Positions 17,571-28,800 of a stretch of DNA of 64,000 nt are shown in pieces. Numbering within the stretch: the stretch's first letter is position 1; every line of letters starts with the position of its first letter. This DNA is from Gammaproteobacteria bacterium (GTDB lineage: Bacteria > Pseudomonadota > Gammaproteobacteria > Enterobacterales > Alteromonadaceae): positions 17,582-81,581 of the forward strand of contig JAFLDV010000018.1 of NCBI GenBank assembly GCA_017302255.1. The letters run 5' to 3'. A program made the translations under genes and the position numbers. The notes beneath the pieces were generated by a model. The model saw only the letters and a list, made by a program, of their open reading frames with translations, searched no databases and had not been told where the DNA came from.

Positions 17571-19631
17571 TTAGAATTTATCCTCGAATGACCAACTCAG
17601 TTTTAACCAAGCAGTACGACCCGGTTCATTTACCCGTGTGGTTTGTTCGAATCCAGGAATTGCTCCGCCCATGCCGTTACTACCTGCGCGACTGACAAAT
17701 TCCGCGTATTGGCGGTCGAATAGGTTGTCGATGCCTAGGGATAATTGCAATGATGGTAGTATTTTCCAAGCCGCATTCGCCGATAAAATACCAAAGCCGC
17801 TGCTTGGGCCCAGGTCTTTGCCAACGATATTACCGGTATTTAATGTATAACGGTCTTGTGCTGCTACTACACGCCATAACATGCCAACCGACCAATCTTG
17901 TTGTTGATAATCAGCGCCAATCCGAGCTTCAAGCGGTGCCAATTGTGGCAACGCGGAATTGTCAGTGTCGTTAGTGCCGCGGGTATAGGCCAAACTGCTA
18001 TCGACTTTTAATGAATCACCTAAACGTTGGCTATAGGTAAATTCCGCGCCATAACTGCTCGCATCAATGTTGCGGACAAAACCTAGCATTTTCATCATGC
18101 TGCGATAGTCAACGTGAATAAAATCGTCGATTTGGTTGTAGAACACCGAAGCTGACCATTGACGCTTTTCGTCGGCAAATAAGAGACCGGTATCGATTTG
18201 CTTTGTATGCTCCGGAGCTACGTTAAAAGCGCTTACCGTCATTTGACTTTCTTTGGCAATCATCTCCCAATAATCAGGAAAGCGCTCAGTACTGCCAGCA
18301 CCAACATAAGCGGTTAAGGGTTTATCGGTGAGTTGATGCTCGTATCGAGCGAAAACACTATGCAGGTTGTCATCGCGTTCTTGGTTGTAAGATGGATTTT
18401 GCTTCATTGACATCATGTTGCCAACCATCGGCCGCAGATCGGTCGCTTGCCACTGGTCTAAACGGTAGCCGCTGGCAATTTTGCCGTTATCATTCAGTTG
18501 ATAAACCAATTCAGCAAACAGGCCCTTTTGTTCAATTTCAGCATCTTGCTGCCAATTGCTGTAAACGCCAGACGGCGGCGCGGAGCGCGATGCGTGTTCG
18601 TTGGATTGGGTATCTACACCTGCAGTTAACTGCCAATCGGTAGCAAATGGCATGAGCGCAGTGATCCGTCCGCCCTTAGTATCGCGAGTCAGATTGGCGT
18701 ATCCCATCATGCCTGGGGTTCGCAACTCTTGGTCGTCCATCACATGATCAACACTATTATCGAACCAATGTAATGTTAATTCGCTAAACCAAGGTGCGAT
18801 GTCGCGCTGTTGGGCACGGAAGCTATAGCTCTCGCGCAGGAATTTAGTACCGTCCATGCCGCGGTCAGCATAAGCGGCTTCGCCATCGCTGCGGGCTGTG
18901 GTGAGCTCAATGAGGGTGTTTTTTGTCGGAGTCCAGCCCGCCGTTAGTTGGCTGCTATAGCGTTGATATTCTGAATGCACGTCTTTACCGGCACCGTCTT
19001 GGTAGTTATTGCTGGCAGAATTACTACCGCCAAAACGGAAGTATCCGTCGCTACTACCAATTGTGGCATCGATTAATTGATCATTTCGACCAAAACTCGC
19101 GCCCAGCATACTGGCATGCAATTCATAACCCGCTTGGCTAAAATCTGGGGTTTTACGTTCAAATAAAATCGTTGCGGCTGAATGACCTGCACCGTGAGCG
19201 ACCGACTGCGGTCCTTTAATCACGGTCAAGCTGTCGTGGAGTTCTGGATAAATATAGGCCGTTGGGGCGTCCATCCGATAGTTGCAACCACCCAGGATAT
19301 TTTCGCCATCCACCAAAATACCTAAACGAGAACCCGCCATACCCCGGAAAATGGCATCGCCATCGGCACCACCTTTACGCGTGACGGCAAAACCGGCGAT
19401 TGTTTTTAAATAATCTGCACCATCATGCGCAGGCAGTGGCTGGCGTGGTTTTTTTGGATCTGTGATCACTATACCTGGCGCATCCGGAGCTTCGCCGGTG
19501 ATAACTAAATGTTCAACTTGGTCGGTTTTTTCGTTAGTTTTCTGCGTATCGTCGGCGAAAGCTGCGCTACTAATTGCGCCAAATGCGGTAAGAACTAATA
19601 GTTTGGTAATGGTGTTGTAATGAAAAGTCAT
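17571..19631 (-). CDS. oprC: TonB-dependent copper receptor (OprC/NosA family)
   Basis: Outer-membrane receptor for copper uptake. The 686-residue protein has a signal peptide (1-26), a plug domain with GVAHGAG-like and GPQSVAH motifs, and a 22-strand barrel ending in a C-terminal aromatic residue (SFEDKF). The copper ligands known for Pseudomonas OprC, CxxxM and HxM, are both present: Cys-116/Met-120 (GCNYRMD) and His-296/Met-298 (HVM). Their spacing of 180 residues from Cys to His equals my memory of OprC (143 and 323). Loops are methionine-rich (GMMGY, MVGNMMSMK, SMMKML). AAGGGA ribosome-binding site; followed by the accessory gene. Confidence 0.92.
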   Translation of the reverse strand: MTFHYNTITKLLVLTAFGAISSAAFADDTQKTNEKTDQVEHLVITGEAPDAPGIVITDPKKPRQPLPAHDGADYLKTIAGFAVTRKGGADGDAIFRGMAGSRLGILVDGENILGGCNYRMDAPTAYIYPELHDSLTVIKGPQSVAHGAGHSAATILFERKTPDFSQAGYELHASMLGASFGRNDQLIDATIGSSDGYFRFGGSNSASNNYQDGAGKDVHSEYQRYSSQLTAGWTPTKNTLIELTTARSDGEAAYADRGMDGTKFLRESYSFRAQQRDIAPWFSELTLHWFDNSVDHVMDDQELRTPGMMGYANLTRDTKGGRITALMPFATDWQLTAGVDTQSNEHASRSAPPSGVYSNWQQDAEIEQKGLFAELVYQLNDNGKIASGYRLDQWQATDLRPMVGNMMSMKQNPSYNQERDDNLHSVFARYEHQLTDKPLTAYVGAGSTERFPDYWEMIAKESQMTVSAFNVAPEHTKQIDTGLLFADEKRQWSASVFYNQIDDFIHVDYRSMMKMLGFVRNIDASSYGAEFTYSQRLGDSLKVDSSLAYTRGTNDTDNSALPQLAPLEARIGADYQQQDWSVGMLWRVVAAQDRYTLNTGNIVGKDLGPSSGFGILSANAAWKILPSLQLSLGIDNLFDRQYAEFVSRAGSNGMGGAIPGFEQTTRVNEPGRTAWLKLSWSFEDKF

Positions 19632-19893
19632 CTGCAGATCCCTTAAAAATAATGCGCGCTGATTGTAAATGCGCGAAAGGCTCTGGTGGATGTGGCAAAT
19701 TGTCGCAGTTAGGCGCTATTGCGCAGCAAATGCAGCTTTGTTTGATATAGCACAAGTTTTTTGGACTATTGCCGAAGCTATTTTCTGCGAAATTGTTTAA
19801 TGTTGGTTCACTTGATAATTCATTAGTGGATACTGATATATTGAAGATGACTTCATGGCGTTTTCAAATACAGTGACAACTTAGGAGCACAAC

Positions 19894-20094
19894 ATGCAAG
19901 CAAACGTAGGTGGTATTGATCGAATTTTACGCGTGACCGCTGGTGTGGCACTTATTGCCTTAGCGGCTCTTGGCATCGTCGGTTGGTGGGGATGGCTTGG
20001 TGTGATCCCACTGGCAACTGGCACTTTGCGGTTTTGTCCGTTTTACCCATTACTTGGCTTAAACACCTGTCCTTTACAGCAGTCAAACAAGTAA
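19894..20094 (+). CDS. DUF2892 (YgaP-like transmembrane domain) protein
   Basis: A 66-residue protein with two hydrophobic segments, matching the small membrane domain found at the C-terminus of YgaP: NVGGIDRILRVTAGVALIAL at the start and RFCPFYPLLGLNTC at the end. The two conserved cysteines are present. An AGGAGC ribosome-binding site precedes the ATG. Often linked to sulfide or thiosulfate metabolism elsewhere, but no rhodanese domain is nearby here. Confidence 0.88.
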   Translation: MQANVGGIDRILRVTAGVALIALAALGIVGWWGWLGVIPLATGTLRFCPFYPLLGLNTCPLQQSNK

Positions 20095-20175
20095 TAGGTG
20101 AAGGAAAGCCGTGGCCGCTGCCCTCTAGATAATTTGAAGTTTTTAAGCTTCGATTACTGATTAGGCTAGGCAATT

Positions 20176-20197
20176 AAGCCCCATCGAATGGGGCTTT
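20176..20197. terminator. Bidirectional terminator between DUF2892 and the amidase gene
   Basis: AAGCCCCAT (20176-20184) pairs with ATGGGGCTT (20188-20196), loop CGA, between two converging genes. Confidence 0.75.
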
Positions 20198-20219
20198 CAT
20201 CTGCTCAATTCCAATTTAA

Positions 20220-21815
20220 TTACTTTGCATCCGGCAGTGTCGGTAAGTACTTGGGCACCGCTCTTGGTTGCTCAATGCTTTTTGCCAGTTTAATCAGCAA
20301 TGGTTCTGACCATGGCGCGCTAATCAAGCTGATACCAAGTGGTAATTCGCCATCAAAACCAGCAGGCATTGTCAAACTTGGGTAGCCCGAAATCGCTGCA
20401 GGCGCAGAAGTTCCGAAATTAAACTGATCGCCTTTAACATGATCAATCGGCCAAGCCGGACCATAAGCAGGAGCAATAATCACATCAGCTCTCGCCAATT
20501 CGGTATCCAATAACCCTTTAGCCGCAGCCAAGTTACGACCACGAGCTTGGTAATACTCAGATTTTTGTGCTTCTAGGTCAATTGCATCAGCTTGTTCGAA
20601 GAACTCCTGACCATAAAATGCGAGCGCTGCTTTGCCTTTTGCTTTGTTAAACTCGCGGATCTTTGCGATGCTATTAACCGCTGTCGGCGCTTTGTAATCG
20701 AGCAACCATTGATTTAAATCTCGTTTGTACTCATAAATCAGCACCGTGAATTCATCTTTGCCAGCTTGCTCATCTAAATCAAACTTCTTGCTGCTGTGGA
20801 CGGCAATACCTTGCGCTTTCAGTTGTTTCTCGACCTGATCAAGCATGTGGCGAACCGCCGGATACTCAAGATCATACTGGCGGATCAGCACCACCGATTT
20901 GATGGTGCGCTCAGCTGCACCACCAAGTTTGTAAAATTGCTTCGCTTGCTCAGTAGCCAAGGCGTCAAGCAGGATTTCGGCATCGGCAACTGTGCGAGCC
21001 ATCGGACCGGCAATGTCTTGTGAATTGGCGATAGGAATTATTCCCGCGCCTGATATGGCGCCAGCAGTTGGTTTGATGCCGACGACATTATTGATCGCGG
21101 CAGGGCAGGTAATAGATCCATCGGTCTCCGTGCCGACGGCAACTAAAGTCAAATCTGCTGCAACAGCGACAGCTGAGCCTGAGCTAGAACCGCAAGGGGT
21201 TCTGTCGAGTACATAGGGGTTTTTGGTCTGGCCGCCGAGCGCGGACCAACCACTAGCCGAGCCGTTGCCACGGAAATTCGCCCATTCCGATAAATTAGTT
21301 TTACCGATGATGATGGCACCTGCGTCGCGCAATTGTTGAACCAATTCAGCGTCTTGCTTTGTTAAAAAACCCTTGAGTGCTAGCGCCCCAGCGGTAGTGG
21401 GTAAACCGTCATTGCTGGCGATATTGGCTTTAAGTGCAACCGGGATCCCATGTAACGGACCACGGACTTTGCCAGCTTTACGTTCTGCATCTAGGCGTTT
21501 CGCCAGTTTCAGCGCATCGCGACTGACATCATTAAAGGCATGCAAGCTTGGGCCTTGTAAGTTTTTTTGTTTGATTTGTGAAAGGTAATATTGCGTCAAC
21601 TGTTCTGCGCTTAATAGCCCTTGTTGCATGTGCTGTTGCGCTGCGCTGATAGTTAATTCACTAAGTTGTGGCTTCGTTTTTGCTTTATTTTCGGCGGCAA
21701 CATTTTCCGCGCCACCATTTTCCGCGACAACAGGAGTTGCAAAACAAGGTGCAGTAACACCTGCGGTGGCAAAGAGGACGGCGGTTAAACTTAACGACAA
21801 AAGATGCTTTGACAT
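20220..21815 (-). CDS. Exported amidase (amidase-signature family)
   Basis: A 531-residue hydrolase of the amidase-signature family with a signal peptide (1-26, ending PCFA), so it probably acts in the periplasm. The Ser-Ser-Lys triad is visible: Lys in PVALKANIAS, the Gly/Ser-rich CGSSSGSAVAVAADL, and the nucleophile serine in GTETDGSITCPA. The C-terminal YPSLTMPAGF stretch is typical. Substrate unknown; exported members of this family act on peptide amides or other small amides. Monocistronic between terminators. Confidence 0.88.
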   Translation of the reverse strand: MSKHLLSLSLTAVLFATAGVTAPCFATPVVAENGGAENVAAENKAKTKPQLSELTISAAQQHMQQGLLSAEQLTQYYLSQIKQKNLQGPSLHAFNDVSRDALKLAKRLDAERKAGKVRGPLHGIPVALKANIASNDGLPTTAGALALKGFLTKQDAELVQQLRDAGAIIIGKTNLSEWANFRGNGSASGWSALGGQTKNPYVLDRTPCGSSSGSAVAVAADLTLVAVGTETDGSITCPAAINNVVGIKPTAGAISGAGIIPIANSQDIAGPMARTVADAEILLDALATEQAKQFYKLGGAAERTIKSVVLIRQYDLEYPAVRHMLDQVEKQLKAQGIAVHSSKKFDLDEQAGKDEFTVLIYEYKRDLNQWLLDYKAPTAVNSIAKIREFNKAKGKAALAFYGQEFFEQADAIDLEAQKSEYYQARGRNLAAAKGLLDTELARADVIIAPAYGPAWPIDHVKGDQFNFGTSAPAAISGYPSLTMPAGFDGELPLGISLISAPWSEPLLIKLAKSIEQPRAVPKYLPTLPDAK

Positions 21816-22034
21816 AAGACTCGCTCTAATTGTTATGGGTTTATTCGGCTAATAACTGAACATAACACTAGCACAATTTTCGTATGCAGATTAATCGACC
21901 AACTCACTGATTTTAGGCATGATTGTATGTTCAATTTAGCTAATGCAATACGTTGAACTATCAAGCGCAACTTGCGCAGTGACTCTGCTATCGACCAATT
22001 CGATATTTTTAGCAAGAACAAAAGGTGAAGTTTC

Positions 22035-22060
22035 CGATGGCTGTGACTACACAGCCATCG
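22035..22060 (-). terminator. Terminator-like hairpin after the second chemoreceptor
   Basis: Perfect 11-bp stem CGATGGCTGTG / CACAGCCATCG with a four-base loop, 11 bp past the chemoreceptor stop. The downstream T-run on the minus strand is weak, so the efficiency is uncertain. Confidence 0.6.
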
Positions 22061-22071
22061 AAGGGGGCGTC

Positions 22072-24099
22072 TTAGAAAGTAAAGCGAGAAATTTTTGCTT
22101 CTAAATGCTGGGCTAATTGTTGAATTTGGCCCGCAGTTTTTGCGGTAACTTGCGTGGCTTGGCTGTTTTCTAAAGACATTGCAGCAATTGCTTCGACTTT
22201 TTGTGCAACTTCAGCAGACGCAGCGGACTGATCACGCAAAGTGCTGGTCATATGCATGACCGTTTGCTCTACTTCGTGCGAGCGGTCGCTAATGCTAGCT
22301 ATCGCAGTGCCAGCTTCGCCAGCAAGTCCGACGCCATCTTGCACTAATGTCATGCCAATTTCCATGTTGTCGACCACAGCTTTAGTTCCGGTTTGGATCC
22401 GTTCGATCATTGCGCTGATTTCACGGGTCGAAACTGCAGTACGGGCAGCTAGATTTCGAACTTCATCGGCAACTACAGCAAAACCGCGGCCAGATTCGCC
22501 GGCGCGAGCCGCTTCAATAGCCGCGTTGAGCGCCAATAAGTTGGTTTGATCGGCAATCGCTCGAATGACGCCAACAATTCCGGAAATAGCCTGAGCATCT
22601 TCACCGAGCGCCTGCACGCTCTGTGCTGCTTGTTGCACAGTTTGTGCAATGTTTTGCATGCTTTGTACTGTGTTATTAATAACTTGCGCACCTTGGGCTG
22701 ATACTTTGCCAGAAAGCTCAGATTGCTGACGTGCATGCTGTGCGTTTTCCGCCATATGACTGATACTAACGGATAACTCCTCCATGGCTGCTGCCATTGA
22801 GTTCGACGCGCTAGTTTGCTCATTCGATGAGTTTGCTAATTGTGAGCTAGCAGATGCGACGTCATCCGCCACCGACATCATCGCTGCGGCGCTTTGTTTA
22901 ATTTCTAACATCATGCCAGCGAGTGAGGAAGTCAAGCTCACCGCGCTGCTTGCTACGCGGCTTAATTCATCGTTGCCACGTTCACGAATGTGCTGACTGA
23001 AGTCGCCTGCGGCCAATAAGGCCATATCTTGTTCTAAACCTCTAGCGCGACGGGTTAAGTCCGTTGCAAAACCAGCAATAAGCCAAGCGACAGCAAGTAG
23101 AATAGCTATTCCTGAGAGTGTTTTAATCAACAGAGCGCGTTGTTCGGATACTAAGCGTCCTTCCAAACTTTCTTCCAAATATTCCATCGAAAAATGACTC
23201 AGTTGGTCAATTTGCTGGCGGATGTTATCCAGTTTTGCTAGCTGTTGACTAATTTCGCTGGCGTCAAATTTACCAGTCAATAGGCCCTGTTCAATCTGTG
23301 CACTTAGTTGTTCAAAATCTTTTTGTGGTTTTTGCCATTGCGCAGCGAGTTGGGCAGCAGTAGCTGGTGAAACATCACTTGCGAGCTCAATGTCGTTATT
23401 GAGGCGGTAGGTCAGACGAGGCAGTTCACGTTCAAGAATGCTATCGATCCGGCCCATGCGCTTAGCATCAATTTTACCGCTGGCGAGTGTGGAAACTAAG
23501 CCCAGACGCAGTTGTTCTAACTGCTCATTTATGGCTGGAATAGTGTCGACGGCACTAACCATGATGTAGTAAATTTCGGCGTCCGGATCAAGTAATAAGC
23601 CGGTATCTCCGGCAATATGATGACGAAATTCGTCAATCATTGTCGATATTTGAATGTGAGCAACGGCATTGCGGTTGCTATCAAATTGCTGCCACTTTTC
23701 ATCAAGCTCCTGCCATTGTGTTTTGATTGCAGTCAGCTTATCACGCCATTGCTCGGCATCGCTTGAATGCGCTTTGTCGTCAAGGCGTTGTAATTCGGCA
23801 AGGACATTGCTGGAGATTGAATCGATCCGGGAAACAACAGTTTGGTCACCATTGATGAACTGTGAGGTCAGGACCCGATGCTGATTCACATTGTCGAGTA
23901 GCGGTGAAATTTCACTGATATAAGCTTTGCCCTTGAGCTCTTGTTTATCGCGGTCAATAGCACTCACGTCATTTTGTAATGACAGCAGTAACAAAAAGAT
24001 ACCGGGGATAATTGAGGCGAAAAAAATTAATAAGAATTTATTGCGAAAATTAAGCATTCTGGACAAGCGGATCGCTGGAGCGATAACAAAATAGTACAT
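22072..24099 (-). CDS. Methyl-accepting chemotaxis protein with large sensor domain
   Basis: Chemoreceptor of 675 residues. Membrane segments lie at about residues 22-42 and 325-346, enclosing a long helical periplasmic domain of about 280 residues, roughly double that of the other receptor in this window. A HAMP domain follows, then the signalling domain with [16 protein letters not shown] and [22 protein letters not shown]. An AGAGG ribosome-binding site precedes the ATG. Ligand unknown; long helical sensors of this sort resemble the HBM class, but that is only an impression. Confidence 0.92.
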   Translation of the reverse strand: MYYFVIAPAIRLSRMLNFRNKFLLIFFASIIPGIFLLLLSLQNDVSAIDRDKQELKGKAYISEISPLLDNVNQHRVLTSQFINGDQTVVSRIDSISSNVLAELQRLDDKAHSSDAEQWRDKLTAIKTQWQELDEKWQQFDSNRNAVAHIQISTMIDEFRHHIAGDTGLLLDPDAEIYYIMVSAVDTIPAINEQLEQLRLGLVSTLASGKIDAKRMGRIDSILERELPRLTYRLNNDIELASDVSPATAAQLAAQWQKPQKDFEQLSAQIEQGLLTGKFDASEISQQLAKLDNIRQQIDQLSHFSMEYLEESLEGRLVSEQRALLIKTLSGIAILLAVAWLIAGFATDLTRRARGLEQDMALLAAGDFSQHIRERGNDELSRVASSAVSLTSSLAGMMLEIKQSAAAMMSVADDVASASSQLANSSNEQTSASNSMAAAMEELSVSISHMAENAQHARQQSELSGKVSAQGAQVINNTVQSMQNIAQTVQQAAQSVQALGEDAQAISGIVGVIRAIADQTNLLALNAAIEAARAGESGRGFAVVADEVRNLAARTAVSTREISAMIERIQTGTKAVVDNMEIGMTLVQDGVGLAGEAGTAIASISDRSHEVEQTVMHMTSTLRDQSAASAEVAQKVEAIAAMSLENSQATQVTAKTAGQIQQLAQHLEAKISRFTF

Positions 24100-24399
24100 G
24101 CAGACCTCTGGATATAGCTAATTTCACAGTTGAAAGGGCGTTGCTGATACGCTTTGCAAATCCTGTGCACAATCAATCCATGTAAGCAGTGTAGACAGCG
24201 CTTAATGCATTTAGTCAGAGTATGCCAAAATTTGCGATATGCCTAATGTTTTAGCAAATAATTAAGGTTTTTTTGTTAGTTTGTTGCTGCGATCGTTCCA
24301 ATTTAACTAGTTGATTACATTGGTAATCTAGTTCCCGAGATAGGAATTGTTTGAGTCTGATATGTAGCCTCAGAATGCGAAGCTTAACTTAGAAAAAGC
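24100..24399. other. Intergenic region upstream of the second chemoreceptor
   Basis: About 300 bp of AT-rich sequence between the gltD terminator and the chemoreceptor start. It must hold the chemoreceptor promoter on the minus strand. I find no open frame, repeat or operator I can defend. Confidence 0.5.
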
Positions 24400-24425
24400 A
24401 AAGCCCCAGCAGATGCTGGGGCTTT
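24400..24425 (-). terminator. Terminator of the gltBD operon
   Basis: AAGCCCCAGCA (24401-24411) pairs with TGCTGGGGCTT (24414-24424). On the minus strand the hairpin is followed by a T-rich stretch. It lies 26 bp beyond the gltD stop. Confidence 0.85.
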
Positions 24426-24450
24426 TCAAATTAACAATCGTAAGACGAAT

Positions 24451-25872
<1,422 letters not shown>

Positions 25873-28800
25873 TTACATCGCCTGAACTCGTAGCTCTGCT
25901 GACGAGCGGGCGCGGTGGCCCAGCAAACTATTTACATCGCTAGTTTTTGGTTTAACCAACTTAAATTGGCCTAAGCAGCTTTGGAACGATGACAGAATCT
26001 TGTGTGCACGTTCCGAGCCGGTGGCTTCAAAATGTTGATGAATAAGGCTACGCAAATGCTCCTGCAAAATTGGCGTGCTAATTTCTAAGCTTTCCACCAG
26101 TTCTGGGTTGATGCGTAAATCTAAATCTTGATGTTCGTCATACAGGTAGGCAAAGCCACCAGTCATACCTGCGCCAAAGTTAACGCCAGTTTGACCCAAC
26201 ACCACAACGACGCCGCCAGTCATATATTCACAGCAGTTATCGCCAGTGCCTTCAATCACCGCAATAGCGCCAGAGTTACGAACCGCAAAGCGTTCACCTG
26301 CGCGGCCTGCCGCGTACAAACGTCCACCGGTAGCGCCATACAAACAGGTATTACCGATAATAGTGGCGTTTTCTTTGGCAAAACTCACACCCTTCGGTGG
26401 GAAAACTGCCAGCTGGCCGCCAGTCATGCCTTTTCCGACGTAATCGTTGGCATCACCTTGTAATGACATGTGTAAACCGCCGGCATTCCAGACGCCAAAA
26501 CTTTGGCCCGCGGTTCCGGTGAAGGAGACTTCTACAGGCTCTGTCGCCATACCTTGGTTGCCATGCTGGCGGGCGATTAAGCCTGAAAGTGCAGCACCAA
26601 CTGAACGGTCAGTATTGCGGATCGGTAAACTTAACCGGCCGCCAGTTTTGTAGCGCACCATATCGCCGCACTTAGCCACTAAGGTTTGATTAAGCGGTCC
26701 AGAATCAAATGGTGGGTTATTTTGCACGCAATACAATGGTTTTTCTGAGCTCACACCTGATGCTAGCAGGATAGGGGTCAAATCTAACTTCACTTGACGT
26801 GCAGTTTGACCTTCACGGCGACTGAGTAAATCGGTGCGGCCAATCAAATCGGTCAGCTCTTTAACACCCAATTGTGCCATTAGTTCTTGCACTTCTTGCG
26901 CGATGAACTTGAAGTAGTTCATTACCATTTCTGGCAGACCATTAAAATGGTCGCGACGTAAAGTCGCGTCTTGGGTGGCTACCCCGGTCGCACAGTTGTT
27001 TAAGTGGCAAATCCGTAGGAACTTGCAACCGAGTGCTACCATTGGACCTGTACCAAAACCAAAACTTTCTGCACCCAAAATTGCTGCTTTCACCACATCA
27101 ACACCGGTTTTTAAGCCGCCATCGACTTGTAGACGGACGCGGTCACGCAGACCATTCTCCACTAAGGCTTGATGAACTTCGGCAAGACCAAGTTCCCATG
27201 GGCTGCCTGCATATTTCACTGAAGTCAGCGGGCTTGCACCGGTACCTCCATCGTAACCAGAAATGGTAATTAGGTCGGCATAGGCTTTGGCAACGCCGGT
27301 GGCGATAGTACCAACACCAGGTTCCGAGACTAATTTCACTGAAATTAATGCGTCTGGATTGACTTGTTTTAAATCGAAAATCAGCTGCGACAAATCTTCA
27401 ATTGAGTAAATGTCATGGTGCGGTGGTGGCGATATCAAGGTGACGCCCGGCACTGAGTAGCGCAAGCGCGCAATTTCGGCCGTGACTTTTTCACCAGGTA
27501 ACTGGCCACCTTCGCCAGGTTTAGCCCCTTGCGCAACTTTGATCTGAATAACTTCCGCATTTACCAAGTAGTGTGGGGTTACGCCGAAACGACCTGATGC
27601 AACTTGTTTGATTTTACTATTCTTTTCCGTACCGAAACGGCGTGGATCTTCACCACCTTCACCTGAGTTCGAGCGGCCGCCTAAACGGTTCATGGCAATA
27701 GCCAGTGCTTCATGGGCTTCTGGGCTTAATGCACCAATTGACATGGCTGCGCTGTCAAAGCGTGGATAAAGTGCTGAAGTTGGCGACACTTCCGAAATAG
27801 CAATTGGCGTTGCTGCGCTGGTGTTGATCTCCAGCAAGTCCCGAATATGCGCAACTGGTCGTTGATTTACAAAGTCAGCGTAAACTTTGTAATCTTCATA
27901 ATCGCCACTGCGAACAGCTTTTTGCAGTGTTTGCACTACATCTGGGTTGTAGGCGTGATATTCACCATCATGCACATATTTCAGCAGGCCACCGTGATTC
28001 AATGGCTTGCGTTTAAGCCATGCCATATTGGCGCGCATTTGCACGTCTTGTTGGAAATCATCAAAGTCGGCACCACCCAAACGTGATGGCACATCAGGGA
28101 AACATAAATCCATAACCTGACGATTTACCCCAACGGCTTCGAACAAATTCGAACAGCGATAGCTGGCGACTGTCGAAATACCCATTTTCGACATGATTTT
28201 ATAAAGGCCTTTATTGATGCCTTTTCGATAATTCAGTACTGCTTGGCGCGCAGAAATGTTGAGTTTGCCTTGTTCAACCAGCTGCTCCACTGTTTCATAG
28301 GCCAAGAATGGGTAAATACCAGTAGCACCAAGACCTACCAACACTGCAAAATGATGCGGATCACGGGTAGTTGCGGTTTCAATAATGATGTTGGAATCAC
28401 AACGCAGTTGTGCATCGACCAAGGCATGATGGACACCACCTACAGCCATCGCCGCAGGGATAGGTAACCAACCTTGCTGAATACGACGGTCTGTGAGGAT
28501 CAACAACACAACTTTATCTTCACGCACTACTCGAATTGCTTCAGCGCGAATACGCAAGATTGCTTGTTCCAGTGTTTCCACCGTCGCATCGTAGTTCAAC
28601 GAAATAATGTGATGCTTGTAGTAGGTAGGATCCGCTGATTTCAGCTGTTTAAGATCCGAGTACATCATCACTGGTGATTCAAATTGAATACGTCGAGCAT
28701 AACCTGCGGTTTCTGAGAACACGTTATGTTCCCGGCCGATACTGGTTGCCAAAGACATTACATGAGCTTCACGTAACGGATCGATTGGCGGGTTAGTGAC

